NCBI RefSeq assembly: GCF_030035605.1
Contig: NZ_CP106736.1
Coordinates: forward strand, 2,790,001-2,854,000
From: Silvimonas soli
GTDB lineage: Bacteria; Pseudomonadota; Gammaproteobacteria; Burkholderiales; Chitinibacteraceae
DNA: 64,000 nucleotides
Reading direction: 5' to 3'
The translations under genes were made by a program, and so were the position numbers. Shown one piece after another: positions 34,971 through 43,860 of the stretch. The notes under the pieces are model-generated. The model did not search any database. It saw nothing but the letters and a program-made list of their open reading frames with translations, and had not been told where the DNA came from. How positions within the stretch are numbered: position 1 is the stretch's first letter; every line of letters starts with the position of its first letter.

Positions 34971-35293
34971 GGCAAACACTCATTTTATTGTTTGTTTCAA
35001 TGATTGTGACCTCTTTCGGGCTGACCGCACGGATCGGAAACTGCCATTTTTGGTAGGCGTTTTATGTCACTTGTGCCGAAAATTGTCACTACGAATTTAA
35101 CGTAATTGAATGAAAACAGAAAGCTTTGTGAAATTATTTGCGTAATTCGCATTAGGTGCTTAACAGCCACTACCTGAATCGTATAATCTGCCGCTCAGTC
35201 GGTTCTGAACGGGTGACGATTGGCACTGTCTGGATCGGGTGCAACATGGAAATATCCAAGGTCTGTATGCAGGAGAAGAAACTGGAAAGCAAG
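34971..35293. other. AT-rich divergent intergenic region upstream of bioA
   Basis: About 320 bp, noticeably more AT-rich than the coding sequence around it, with no gene-like frame of its own (two in-frame starts for bioA at 35246 and 35267 lie inside it). It contains the bioA promoter at 35160-35187 and presumably the channel promoter. Confidence 0.5.
35160..35187 (+). promoter_or_regulatory. Probable sigma-70 promoter of bioA
   Basis: TTAACA (35160-35165), 16-bp spacer, then a perfect TATAAT (35182-35187). Transcription would start near 35194, about 100 bp before the chosen ATG. Confidence 0.6.
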
Positions 35294-36658
35294 ATGAGTC
35301 CGGCCGAACATGCCACAAATAATGACAACCTGCTCGCGCGTAGCCGCGCGGCGGTGTGGCATCCGTGCACGCAAATGAAGCGCCTTGAGACTTTGCCGCT
35401 GGTACCGATCGAGCGCGGCGAAGGGGTCTGGCTGTACGATTGCGACGGTAAGCGTTATCTGGATTCCGTTTCCAGCTGGTGGGTTAACCTGTTTGGCCAC
35501 GGCGAGCCGCGGATCAAAGCCGCCATCAAAACCCAGCTAGACAAGCTTGAACACGTGATGCTGGCCGGGTTCACGCATCGCCCGGTGGTCGAGTTGTCGG
35601 AGCGTCTGGGCGAGCTCACTGGCTTGGGCCACGCCTTTTATGGTTCGGATGGCGCTTCTGCCACCGAGATCGCACTCAAGATGTCGGCGCATTACTGGAA
35701 GAACAGTGGCCGCGCCGACAAAAACCGCTTTGTTTATCTGGCGGGCAGCTATCACGGCGAAACCGTCGGTGCCTTGTCGGTCACCGACGTGCCGGTGTTC
35801 CGCAGTGCGTATTCCAGCCTGGTGCGCGACAACTTTATTGCGCCATCGCCCGATAGCCGTCTGGCGGGCCCGGGCGAGACCGCCAAAGACGTGGCCGAAG
35901 CCGCCGCCAATGGCCTGGCTGCCATTTTTGCGGCCCACCACACCGAAATCGCCGCCATTATTCTGGAGCCGCTGGTGCAGGGCGCGGCCGGGATGGCGAT
36001 GTACGACCCGCATTATCTGGTGCGCGTGCGCGAATTGTGCGATCGCTACCAGATTCATTTGATTGCTGACGAAATCGCCGTGGGTTTTGGCCGTACAGGT
36101 ACGCTGTTCGCCTGCGAACAAGCCGCCATCAAGCCCGACCTGCTGTGTGTCTCCAAAGGAATTACCGGCGGCTTTTTGCCGCTGGCGGCAGTGCTGACCA
36201 CAAATGAGATTTATGCCGCCTTTTATGACGAAGACGTCACTCGCGGCTTTCTGCATTCGCATTCCTACACCGGTAATCCGCTCGCCTGCGCTGCGGCGCT
36301 GGCGGTGCTGGCCATCTTTGCCAGCGACAACGTGATCGCCGCCAATGCCGAGCGCGCTGCCCGCTGGTCGACTCGCTTTGCCACTTTCGCCCAGCATCCA
36401 CGGGTAAGCCATTATCGTAATACCGGCATGATCTGGGCTTTTGACGTCGCTGACGAGCGCCCGGGCTTTGCCCAGCGCATGTATCGCGCGGCGCTGGCCG
36501 AGGGATTATTGCTGCGGCCAATTGGAAACACGGTGTATTTCATGCCGCCTTATGTGATGCAAGACGACGAAGCCGATTGGCTGGTACAGGGCACTGCCCG
36601 CGCGCTGGAAGTCGCGCTGGGTGGTCAGGAGGAGCAGGACGATGCAGCTATCGCTTGA
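35294..36658 (+). CDS. bioA: Adenosylmethionine-8-amino-7-oxononanoate aminotransferase
   Basis: A 454-residue class III PLP aminotransferase. The BioA-specific opening AVWHPCTQMKRLETLPLVPI is followed by DSVSSWWVNLFGHGEPRIKA. The PLP lysine lies in LLCVSKGITGGFLPLAAVLT; ADEIAVGFGRTGTLFACEQ carries the cofactor-ring Asp. It transfers an amino group from SAM to KAPA, forming DAPA in biotin synthesis. ATG 35294 follows GGAAAGC; ATG 35267 and 35246 are possible longer starts but add non-conserved sequence. Other bio genes are absent here. Its last 17 bp overlap the next gene. Confidence 0.9.
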   Translation: MSPAEHATNNDNLLARSRAAVWHPCTQMKRLETLPLVPIERGEGVWLYDCDGKRYLDSVSSWWVNLFGHGEPRIKAAIKTQLDKLEHVMLAGFTHRPVVELSERLGELTGLGHAFYGSDGASATEIALKMSAHYWKNSGRADKNRFVYLAGSYHGETVGALSVTDVPVFRSAYSSLVRDNFIAPSPDSRLAGPGETAKDVAEAAANGLAAIFAAHHTEIAAIILEPLVQGAAGMAMYDPHYLVRVRELCDRYQIHLIADEIAVGFGRTGTLFACEQAAIKPDLLCVSKGITGGFLPLAAVLTTNEIYAAFYDEDVTRGFLHSHSYTGNPLACAAALAVLAIFASDNVIAANAERAARWSTRFATFAQHPRVSHYRNTGMIWAFDVADERPGFAQRMYRAALAEGLLLRPIGNTVYFMPPYVMQDDEADWLVQGTARALEVALGGQEEQDDAAIA

Positions 36659-38255
36659 TCTGCCGCAACCGGATGCCCGGCTGGCTGCGATAGTCGAGAC
36701 CGATCCGCGTGCATTGCGGATGTGGCTGATCGGCTTGCCCAGCGGCCAGGTGCTGGAAACAGGACGGCAGATTTTTGACTCGCTGGCATCGTGTAATCGT
36801 ACCGTCATTGATGCCGATACCCGGATCAAGCTGCTTGATGAATACCGGCGCGTGCTGGACGTGATGTCCGGCGATTTTGCTGCCCAAGCGGTCTCGCAGG
36901 GCATGCCGATGCGCGACAAACCACGCCAGGCCATGCTGCTGATGCGCAATTTGTGGCTGGAACTGGCGGGTGGCTACAAGCTGGCGCTGGTCGAACGCGT
37001 GGAAAAACGCTCGTTCTTTGGTGGCACCACGACCAGGCAAGTGCCGCAACTGGTGCAGTTGATCATGCTGCTGTTTTATCGGGCGTTTCAGCTCGATTGC
37101 CGTATGGCCATGCCCCCGGCAACGGGAATGTGGCGTGAACTGCATCAGCTATTTCAGCTGGTAGCGCAATCGCGGCAACTGGACGAACCCAAGGAAGAAG
37201 AACTCGGCCCGCCGGTGGGCGTTTTGTACAAGCGCATTGTGTTGCTGTCGCTGGCCGATCCGCTGCGCTTTTCCACGATCGAGCTGGAAAAAGTCATCGA
37301 GATTATCGATAACTATGCGCCCGCCGCGCACTTTCAGCCTGTGGCACAGCATGCCGGTTCCGGTGGGTTCTTCCTGACGCGGCTGGATACTGACGAGCCG
37401 CCGTCTTATTACGGTGCCAACTTGCCGGGTGATCATACTGGCCCGGCCATGTTGATCGATACCATCGAGTTGGGCAAAAAGCTGCATCGCATGCTGCAAG
37501 GGCTGGAAACCAAAGCGCCTGGCGTGCCCGATCGCGTCAAGATCCAGTTCTGGATGGATATCCTGCGCCGCTTGCTCAAGCAGTGGAGCATCGCGCCCCG
37601 ACGGATGTTCCAGCGTATTCCCAAAGCGGCTACGGTGCATCTGTGCGTTGGCCTGCGCAACGTGGCGGCCTGCGCTCATGACATGGAGGTACCACTACCG
37701 CCATCGCAGCTGGAACAGGCCGGAATTAGCGTTGAGCCGAGCCCGCAGGCGTGGGAAGTACAGGACGAAAGCCCGGGTGGTTATGCGCTAAGCAAGCGTG
37801 AAGCGCCGCCCGAGCGTTTACGCGTGGGCGAACTGGTGTCGGTCAAACCCCAAGATGCTGGCGCCAACTGGATGTACGCTGCCGTGCGCTGGATTCAGCA
37901 AAGTGTGGATGGCGCATTGGAAATCGGCGTGCAGATTTTTTCAGCACGCGCCGAACTGGGCTTGCTCCAGTTGGCTGGTGCGCCACCCGGATCGCCCCCG
38001 CAGGCCGTTTTGTTGCTGCCAATGATGTCGATCTTGCGCCAGCCTGCCCGCATACTCGCGCCACGCGGCACCTTTGTGCATGGCGGGCAGTTCGCGGTAA
38101 CGACGGGCAGCGAGACGTTGTTGCTGACCGCAGTGCGGCTGGTAGAACAGCAAGCGGGGTTTGATCTGTTTGAATACCGTTTGCCGGATGCAGTCGTGGC
38201 AGATGCAGTGCCATCCCGATCTGCTGCCCCGCCATCACCGCAGCCATTGCGTTAG
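36642..38255 (+). CDS. Large conserved protein of unknown function, overlapping bioA
   Basis: A 537-residue soluble protein starting MQLSLDLPQPDARLAAIVET. ATG 36642 has AGGAGGAGC just upstream and overlaps the end of bioA, suggesting co-translation. The first two thirds are helical (RVLDVMSGDFAAQAVSQGMP, AMLLMRNLWLELAGGYKLAL). The last ~150 residues are beta-rich (RLRVGELVSVKPQDAGANWM, ALEIGVQIFSARAELGLLQL) and could be a PilZ-like barrel. I do not see a clear RxxxR...DxSxxG motif, so cyclic-di-GMP binding is only a suggestion. No signal peptide. I believe similar proteins occur in other betaproteobacteria, but I cannot name the family. Confidence 0.6.
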   Translation: MQLSLDLPQPDARLAAIVETDPRALRMWLIGLPSGQVLETGRQIFDSLASCNRTVIDADTRIKLLDEYRRVLDVMSGDFAAQAVSQGMPMRDKPRQAMLLMRNLWLELAGGYKLALVERVEKRSFFGGTTTRQVPQLVQLIMLLFYRAFQLDCRMAMPPATGMWRELHQLFQLVAQSRQLDEPKEEELGPPVGVLYKRIVLLSLADPLRFSTIELEKVIEIIDNYAPAAHFQPVAQHAGSGGFFLTRLDTDEPPSYYGANLPGDHTGPAMLIDTIELGKKLHRMLQGLETKAPGVPDRVKIQFWMDILRRLLKQWSIAPRRMFQRIPKAATVHLCVGLRNVAACAHDMEVPLPPSQLEQAGISVEPSPQAWEVQDESPGGYALSKREAPPERLRVGELVSVKPQDAGANWMYAAVRWIQQSVDGALEIGVQIFSARAELGLLQLAGAPPGSPPQAVLLLPMMSILRQPARILAPRGTFVHGGQFAVTTGSETLLLTAVRLVEQQAGFDLFEYRLPDAVVADAVPSRSAAPPSPQPLR

Positions 38256-38274
38256 GGCGTTCGCAGGTTATCGG

Positions 38275-39174
38275 TCAGGTCTCTTCGTCATCCTTGCGCT
38301 TGGCGCGCGGATGGAACGCATCGTAACCCTTGGCCAGGGCTTGCCAGTCCAGATGGGTATATACCTGCGTGGTCGATAGGTTGGCGTGGCCCAGCAATTC
38401 CTGCACCGCCCGCAGATCGCCTGAGCTTTGCAGCAAGTGAGTGGCGCAACTGTGGCGCAACTTGTGCGGGTGCAGCGGCTCGGTCACGCCCAAACGTGCT
38501 TCCCACGCCTTGAAGCGCAATTGCACGGCGCGGGTAGTCAGTTGTGCACCCTGTTTGCCCACAAACACGGTGGTGCAATCTGGCTTGGCCCACATCGCCC
38601 GCATTTTGAGCCAGTGGCGCAGTTCATCCAGCGCCGCCGTGCCAATTGGCACCATCCGGGTTTTGTTGCCTTTGCCGGTAACCCGCGCCAGACCACCACC
38701 CAGATCAACGTCGGCCAGTTGCAGCCCCACCAGTTCGGATACCCGCAAGCCCGATGAGTACGCCAGTTCAAATATGGCTTTGTCGCGGCAAGAAATCATT
38801 TCATCGTCGGGCATGTTGTCGAGCAAGCCAATGGTGGCATCGACATCCATGGCCTTGGGCAGGCGCTGGCGTTTTTTGGGTGGTTTGACGCTGGCGGCAG
38901 GGTCTAGCTGCCAACCCAGATCCCGCGCCATCAGGCGATAGAAGGTGCGCCACGCGGAGAGCATTCGGGCGATGGTGTAGGCCGATAATCCACGCGAAGC
39001 CAGCTGCCGCACGAAACCGCGCACATCCAGTGCGGTGAGTTCATTGAGCGGCGTGTTTTGTGCCAGCGCGACCAGATCATGCAGGTCGCGCAGATAGGCC
39101 TTGCGGGTTTCCGGGCTGGCGTGTTTTTCGCCTTCCAGATATTGCGAAAACCGCGCCAGCAAGGCCTCGTTCAT
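38275..39174 (-). CDS. xerC: Site-specific tyrosine recombinase XerC
   Basis: A 299-residue recombinase. The N-terminal SAM-like core-binding domain (SQYLEGEKHASPETRKAYLR) is followed by the catalytic domain. The active-site residues are Arg in YSSGLRVSELVGLQ (near 143), HKLRHSCATHLL (H-x-x-R), HANLSTTQVYTHLD (His and the nucleophilic Tyr near 270). It acts with XerD at dif to resolve chromosome dimers. It is the third gene after dapF and DUF484, the arrangement known from E. coli dapF-yigA-xerC, which favours XerC over XerD. Confidence 0.92.
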   Translation of the reverse strand: MNEALLARFSQYLEGEKHASPETRKAYLRDLHDLVALAQNTPLNELTALDVRGFVRQLASRGLSAYTIARMLSAWRTFYRLMARDLGWQLDPAASVKPPKKRQRLPKAMDVDATIGLLDNMPDDEMISCRDKAIFELAYSSGLRVSELVGLQLADVDLGGGLARVTGKGNKTRMVPIGTAALDELRHWLKMRAMWAKPDCTTVFVGKQGAQLTTRAVQLRFKAWEARLGVTEPLHPHKLRHSCATHLLQSSGDLRAVQELLGHANLSTTQVYTHLDWQALAKGYDAFHPRAKRKDDEET

Positions 39175-39195
39175 GATGGCATGCGCCAGAGGCGC

Positions 39196-39906
39196 TTATT
39201 GCAGTTCATCGCTCAGCGCAGGGGTTTCAGCGACTTCGGCCAACAGCAGTGGCGGGCCGGAGACCACCACGCGCTTGATCGCTGCGGCCAGCAGTTCGGA
39301 CAGGCGTTGCAGATACAGTGTGCCCATGTCCGGGAAGAAGCGGTCCGCATCGTCGCTGGCCAGCACCATGATGCCAAATGGCTCATCCGCGGTTTTCAGA
39401 GCGAACAGCGCGAAGGACTTCAGGCTGCCGCCGCTACCTTCAAACCATTCGGTGACTTCTTCAGTCACGTACGGGCCACAGTAAGGCGAGACCAGATTGG
39501 CAGCCAGTTTGTGTACCACGTCGCCCACTGGTGTGAATTCACGCAGTTGCACATCGGCGGCCAGCCACAGACGCAGCGCCACATGCGGCACCAGGAAGCG
39601 TTCTTTCAGGTGGTATTCCAGCGTGCCGATAATGCCGGGCAGATCGTTGGCCTGCATCAGTCCGACGGTGAGCTTTTGCAGCAAGTCGGAGATCACATCG
39701 TTTTCTTCGCCAAACTGCAGCAACTCGCCCATGCGCCGCTCCATGGCGCGATTTTTGTCGCGCAAGGTCAGCAACTGACGTTCCGCGAGCGAAACGGCCT
39801 GGCCGTTGTGGCTGTGCGGCACAAAAATATCGGCAATCTCGTCTGCGTAGTCTTCAAAAAAACCGGGGTTTTCCTGCAACCACTGCATCACTTCCTGGGC
39901 TTGCAT
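39196..39906 (-). CDS. DUF484 family protein
   Basis: A 236-residue cytoplasmic protein beginning MQAQEVMQWLQENPGFFEDY, with FVPHSHNGQAVSLAERQLLT, the classic DUF484 opening. The C-terminal part is GAF-like (FALFALKTADEPFGIMVLAS, MGTLYLQRLSELLAAAIKRV). It corresponds to YigA, between dapF and xerC. The molecular role is unknown. It sits 21 bp upstream of xerC and 66 bp downstream of dapF on the same strand, so the three probably form one operon. Confidence 0.88.
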   Translation of the reverse strand: MQAQEVMQWLQENPGFFEDYADEIADIFVPHSHNGQAVSLAERQLLTLRDKNRAMERRMGELLQFGEENDVISDLLQKLTVGLMQANDLPGIIGTLEYHLKERFLVPHVALRLWLAADVQLREFTPVGDVVHKLAANLVSPYCGPYVTEEVTEWFEGSGGSLKSFALFALKTADEPFGIMVLASDDADRFFPDMGTLYLQRLSELLAAAIKRVVVSGPPLLLAEVAETPALSDELQ

Positions 39907-39972
39907 CGCGCTACTCGCTCTTGGCTGATTTCTGGATATGAATGAACTGGATTGGAACTGGATTGAACTGGC

Positions 39973-40803
39973 TCAGATTTCAATCTGGCCGGTGAATACG
40001 GTCACGGCCGGGCCGGTCATGAACACGGGCTGGCCGGGGCCCCCCCAACGAATGGTGAGATCGCCACCACGCGTGGTGACACGTACGGTTTCATCCAGCA
40101 GGCCGCGACGGATGCCGGCAACGACAGCGGCACAAGCACCTGTGCCGCATGCCAGCGTTTCGCCCGCGCCGCGTTCGTGCACGCGCAGTTTGATGGCGCC
40201 ACGGTCGATAATCTGCATGAAACCGGCATTCACCCGTTCCGGGAAGCGTGGATGAACCTCGATGGTCGGACCTTGTTGCGCCACTACGCCGCTATCGACA
40301 TTGGCCACGACTTGTACGGCATGCGGGTTGCCCATCGACACCACAGTGACATCGACAGTGACATCGCCCACCACCAGCGGATGCACAACGGCATCACCCG
40401 CGGCCACAAACGGGATTTGCGCGGGCAACAATCCTGGCACGCCCATATCAACTGTTACCAAGCCGTTGTCTTCCAGTCGTGGCCGGATCACGCCTTTGGC
40501 GGTATCGACGACGATTTCGGTTTTGTCGGTCAGTCCCTGGTCGTGCACGTAACGCACAAAACAGCGCGCGCCGTTACCGCATTGCTCAACTTCACCACCA
40601 TCCGAATTGAAAATGCGATAGCGAAAATCGATGCCTTCGCGGTCGGCAGGCTCAACCAGCAACAGTTGGTCAAAGCCAATGCCGAAATGACGATCGCCCA
40701 GTTTGCGGATCGTTTCGCTGGAAAGCTGCAGTTGCTGGCGCACGCCATCGAGCACGATGAAATCGTTGCCCAAGCCCTGCATCTTGGTAAAGGTGAGATT
40801 CAT
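39973..40803 (-). CDS. dapF: Diaminopimelate epimerase
   Basis: A 276-residue cofactor-independent racemase. MNLTFTKMQGLGNDFIVLDG is the standard opening. The two catalytic cysteines lie in IFNSDGGEVEQCGNGARC (first half) and GAGETLACGTGACAAVVAG (second half). It converts LL- to meso-diaminopimelate for lysine and peptidoglycan synthesis. Full family length. First gene of the dapF-DUF484-xerC unit. Confidence 0.95.
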   Translation of the reverse strand: MNLTFTKMQGLGNDFIVLDGVRQQLQLSSETIRKLGDRHFGIGFDQLLLVEPADREGIDFRYRIFNSDGGEVEQCGNGARCFVRYVHDQGLTDKTEIVVDTAKGVIRPRLEDNGLVTVDMGVPGLLPAQIPFVAAGDAVVHPLVVGDVTVDVTVVSMGNPHAVQVVANVDSGVVAQQGPTIEVHPRFPERVNAGFMQIIDRGAIKLRVHERGAGETLACGTGACAAVVAGIRRGLLDETVRVTTRGGDLTIRWGGPGQPVFMTGPAVTVFTGQIEI

Positions 40804-40975
40804 GGTTCCTGCTGGCTGCGGTTTTTGTTCAGTTTGTTCAGGCTAAACGTGAGCGGGGTTCGTTGCAAGATGACGTTGGTATTGCTGTGGTCATTTCGGT
40901 TGTCTCGCCACTTCAGTGTTGCAAACCTCGGCTTCTCGCAAGAAGCCTGCTTTGTCTGGACTAAAACAGCCTTGT

Positions 40976-41091
40976 CTCCCCTCTTTTGGAAGAGGGGCCG
41001 GAGGAGATGGCCGCAATGCTGGGTTAATCATTGCAGCGCGATCCGGCCCAAAACCAATCTCCCCTAACCCCTTTTTGTAAAAGAGGGGGAC
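40976..41091. repeat. Dispersed inverted repeat (CCCCTCTTTTGGAAGAGGGG family)
   Basis: Left copy 40976-41008 and right copy about 41057-41091 are inverted relatives: each reads roughly aatctcc, five variable bases, cccct, six variable bases, aaaagagggg. Each carries its own small hairpin. It occupies the 316-bp gap between dapF and the CoA-binding gene, where I see no gene. Confidence 0.7.
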
Positions 41092-41119
41092 TAAGTTCCC
41101 GGTACGTCGGTCTTGAAGC

Positions 41120-41533
41120 TCACAAGCACAGCCGCATGTATTCAATCTTGATGCACTTGTCCATAACCACAACCAGCCCGGCATCTTTGGCTTTTTGCGC
41201 GGCCTCGTTGTTCACAATGCCGAGTTGAATCCAGATGGCCGGTGCGCCAATGGCGATGGCTTCATCGACAATGGCATCAATTTCCTCGGCGCGGCGAAAT
41301 ACGTTTACCAGATCAACCGGGCCGGGCACATGGGCCAGGTCGGGATAGGCTTGTTCGCCCAGAACTTCGGTCACCAATGGCCGTACCGGCACAATCTGGT
41401 AACCGGCGCGCTGCATGATTTGCGAAACTCCAAAGCTGGGTCGGTCCGGCTTGGGCGATAAACCGACCACGGCAATGCGCTTGACGCGTTTGAGCAGATC
41501 GCGGATTTCGTCGTCAGAAGGGTTCTGGAACAT
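41120..41533 (-). CDS. CoA-binding domain protein (YccU-like)
   Basis: A 137-residue Rossmann-fold protein consisting of one CoA_binding_2 domain. RIAVVGLSPKPDRPSFGVSQ holds the glycine-rich loop; YQIVPVRPLVTEVLGEQAYP and APAIWIQLGIVNNEAAQKAK follow as in YccU and succinyl-CoA-synthetase-like N-domains. The binding partner is probably CoA or a nucleotide; no catalytic domain is attached. Function unknown. It lies downstream of ridA on the same strand, 29 bp after its stop, so they may be co-transcribed. Confidence 0.85.
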   Translation of the reverse strand: MFQNPSDDEIRDLLKRVKRIAVVGLSPKPDRPSFGVSQIMQRAGYQIVPVRPLVTEVLGEQAYPDLAHVPGPVDLVNVFRRAEEIDAIVDEAIAIGAPAIWIQLGIVNNEAAQKAKDAGLVVVMDKCIKIEYMRLCL

Positions 41534-41562
41534 GCAGGCTCCGGCGTGAAATGGCGTTGCGT

Positions 41563-41946
41563 TTACTTGGACAAAACCAGTACGCCATCTGCTTCTACCA
41601 CCGCGCCTTTAGGCAATGCCGCAGCCTGGATTGCCGCGCGAGCCGGGTAGGGTTCGACAAAGTATTCGGTCATGATTTCGTTCAGCCGGGCAAAGTTGCC
41701 CAGGTCAGTAACGAACACGCCCAGTTTGACGATATCGGACAAATCGCCACCCGCCGCTTGGGCCACGGCGCGCAGATTGGTGAACACCTGATGCGCTTGG
41801 GCATCGAAACCTTCCACCAGATTGCCGCTGACCGGGTCCAGACCAATCTGGCCAGACAGATACACGGTATCGCCCACTTTCACTGCCTGAGAATACGGGC
41901 CGACGGCTTTAGGTGCTTTGTCGCTATGAATGATGGCTTTGCTCAT
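41563..41946 (-). CDS. ridA: RidA family enamine/imine deaminase
   Basis: A 127-residue YjgF/YER057c/UK114 protein. MSKAIIHSDKAPKAVGPYSQ and VYLSGQIGLDPVSGNLVEG are family hallmarks. The catalytic Arg lies in EPYPARAAIQAAALPKGAVV, with the terminal Glu in the next strand. It hydrolyses reactive 2-aminoacrylate-type enamines released by PLP enzymes. GGAG precedes ATG 41946; a longer reading runs into repeat sequence and is rejected. Confidence 0.92.
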   Translation of the reverse strand: MSKAIIHSDKAPKAVGPYSQAVKVGDTVYLSGQIGLDPVSGNLVEGFDAQAHQVFTNLRAVAQAAGGDLSDIVKLGVFVTDLGNFARLNEIMTEYFVEPYPARAAIQAAALPKGAVVEADGVLVLSK

Positions 41947-41977
41947 GGGAACTCCAGCGGTAACTTGGAAAAATTTT

Positions 41978-42058
41978 TGTAGGGTGCGCAATCTGCGCAC
42001 CGCTGCACGGTAATTCACTATGTCGCGTTCGCACACCTGATGTGTGCAAACCCTACAT
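41978..42058. repeat. Dispersed inverted repeat (TGTAGGGTGCGC family)
   Basis: The left arm starts tgtagggtgcgcaatctg; the right arm ends gatgtgtgcaaaccctaca. The arms are imperfect inverted copies, and each is internally palindromic (tgcgcaatctgcgca; cacacctgatgtgtg). It lies between hemW and ridA. Same general family as 21889-21973. Confidence 0.65.
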
Positions 42059-42086
42059 CCCGAAAAGAGGGGTTCAGTGTACCTGC

Positions 42087-43274
42087 TCACTGCTCGGGCA
42101 GGAACCGCTCCAGCAAGGTGTTCAAAAAGCGCCGACCACGCTCGCTGGGTTGAATGTGATGCAGATCGCGGGTGATCAGGCCATCAGTCACGGCGCGTTC
42201 GACCTCATGGATGACTTTGGTCAGCGGCAGGCCAGTGCGTTGGGTAAACAGGTCGATATCAAACCCGTCAATCAACCGCAGTGCGTTGAGCATGAATTCG
42301 AACGGCAGTTGCTCAAGGGTGACTTTTTCTTCGGTCTGTACGGCGTTGCCAGCGGCCATTTGCGCCAGGTATTCGGACGGCTGTTTGTAGCGCATTTGCC
42401 GGATGATCTTGTCCGGAAAACTGATCTTGGCATGCGCGCCCGCCCCAATGCCCAGATAGTCACCAAAGGTCCAGTAATTGAGATTGTGTTTAGCACGACG
42501 GCCCGGCAAGGCAAACGCGCTGGTCTCGTAATGCTCGAAGCCAGCCTTGGCCAGATGCTGTTCAATGGCGTCTTGCATGTCGGCAGCGGCATCGTCATCC
42601 GGCAGCGCGGGCGGGTAGCGGTGGAACAGCGTGTTCGGTTCCAGCGTCAGATGGTAAGCCGACAAATGCGTTGGCTTGGCGGCGATGGCACTGTCGATAT
42701 CGCTCATGGCTTGCTCCAGCGTTTGCTTGGGCAAGGCGTACATGATGTCGAGATTGAAGTTGTCAAAATGCTTGCGAGCAATCTCGATGGCCTTGTGGGC
42801 TTCTTCATCGTTATGAATGCGCCCCAGTGCCTTGAGGTGATCAGCGTTAAAGCTCTGGATACCAATCGACAGGCGATTGATGCCCGCTGCGCGATACCCG
42901 GCGAACTTGTCCGCTTCAAACGTCCCCGGATTGGCTTCCATGGTGATTTCGGCATCGGGTTGCAAGCGCACGCGGGCGCGAATGCCAGCCAGCAGTTCTT
43001 CCATGGCTTCGGCCGAGAACAAGCTCGGCGTGCCGCCACCCATAAAGAGGGTGTTGACCTGGCGACCCCACATCAGCGGCAAACAGGATTCCAGATCGCG
43101 CAGCAGCAGGTCGACATACTGTTTTTCTGGCACACCCTCGCGCACGGCATGACTATTGAAGTCGCAATACGGGCACTTCTTTACGCACCATGGGAAATGG
43201 ATATACAGCGACAACGGCGGCAGCGCCGTGAGGCCCCAAGTGGCAGCGGAAGCAGGTTGCAGAATGGTTGGCAT
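42087..43274 (-). CDS. hemW: Heme chaperone HemW (radical SAM, coproporphyrinogen oxidase-like)
   Basis: A 395-residue radical SAM protein. The cluster motif is YIHFPWCVKKCPYCDFNSHA (CX3CX2C). FMGGGTPSLFSAEAMEELL and TMEANPGTFEADKFAGYRAA follow, then the C-terminal HemN_C-type domain (EFMLNALRLIDGFDIDLFTQ). Absence of the extra N-terminal cysteine-containing region of true HemN supports HemW, a heme-binding protein that delivers heme to respiratory enzymes. In betaproteobacteria hemW commonly follows rph and rdgB, as here. Confidence 0.9.
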   Translation of the reverse strand: MPTILQPASAATWGLTALPPLSLYIHFPWCVKKCPYCDFNSHAVREGVPEKQYVDLLLRDLESCLPLMWGRQVNTLFMGGGTPSLFSAEAMEELLAGIRARVRLQPDAEITMEANPGTFEADKFAGYRAAGINRLSIGIQSFNADHLKALGRIHNDEEAHKAIEIARKHFDNFNLDIMYALPKQTLEQAMSDIDSAIAAKPTHLSAYHLTLEPNTLFHRYPPALPDDDAAADMQDAIEQHLAKAGFEHYETSAFALPGRRAKHNLNYWTFGDYLGIGAGAHAKISFPDKIIRQMRYKQPSEYLAQMAAGNAVQTEEKVTLEQLPFEFMLNALRLIDGFDIDLFTQRTGLPLTKVIHEVERAVTDGLITRDLHHIQPSERGRRFLNTLLERFLPEQ

Positions 43275-43401
43275 GGTGTTGCTCTGTAACAGTACAAAAG
43301 GCAGGCGCGGGCCGGTAACGACTCAGGCACGGCGTAAATACGTAAAGCGAAAGGCTGGGGATAACCGTTGGGGTTATGTCAGGCACTTTCGCTTGAATGG
43401 G

Positions 43402-43755
43402 TCATTCGTCCCCGGCGGGCTCGGCTTCGCTGGCGGATGGTGCCGCTTCGGCCTCTTTGGCCAGCAGCATGCTGCCATCGTACAAAATCAGTTTGCGGCG
43501 CACGCGGTTCAGGCGATCCAGTTCAAACAGCATCTCGAAACCATCTTGCTCGCGCTCGGCCAGTTTGCGCTGGGTGGTCCAGTGCAGCTTGAGATTGGCC
43601 GCTTGCGATTGCTCCAGAAATTCCGGTTGTGCCAACCATTGGTTGGTGACCAGTTTTGGGGCCGTTTCTTTCCAGCGGGACCAGATTGCGCCTGCTTTAG
43701 GCCGGGAATAAAACACCCCGGAAACTTCAAAATCAAATACAAAATCCTGCGACAA
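43402..43755 (-). CDS. Hypothetical protein, 117 aa
   Basis: I do not recognise this family. A small soluble protein with a TTG start at 43755: a strong GAAGGAAG lies 7 bp upstream and no in-frame ATG gives a better start. It begins SQDFVFDFEVSGVFYSRPKA and has a charged middle (WTTQRKLAEREQDGFEMLFE) and an acidic, Ala/Glu-rich tail. It lies between hemW and a phosphoesterase gene, all on the minus strand. Confidence 0.6.
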   Translation of the reverse strand: MSQDFVFDFEVSGVFYSRPKAGAIWSRWKETAPKLVTNQWLAQPEFLEQSQAANLKLHWTTQRKLAEREQDGFEMLFELDRLNRVRRKLILYDGSMLLAKEAEAAPSASEAEPAGDE

Positions 43756-43860
43756 GTGAGACTTCCTTCAAATTAATTAGACGCAATCAATGGGATCACG
43801 ATGGGACCGCGCTGCCGTCAAGGGTGTTTGATGAATGCGGGCCAGTTGTGACTGACCCCG

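Noticed and set aside
42042..43289. A 415-codon plus-strand frame opposite hemW
   Set aside because: Antisense shadow of a convincing radical SAM gene; no ribosome site and a low-complexity product.
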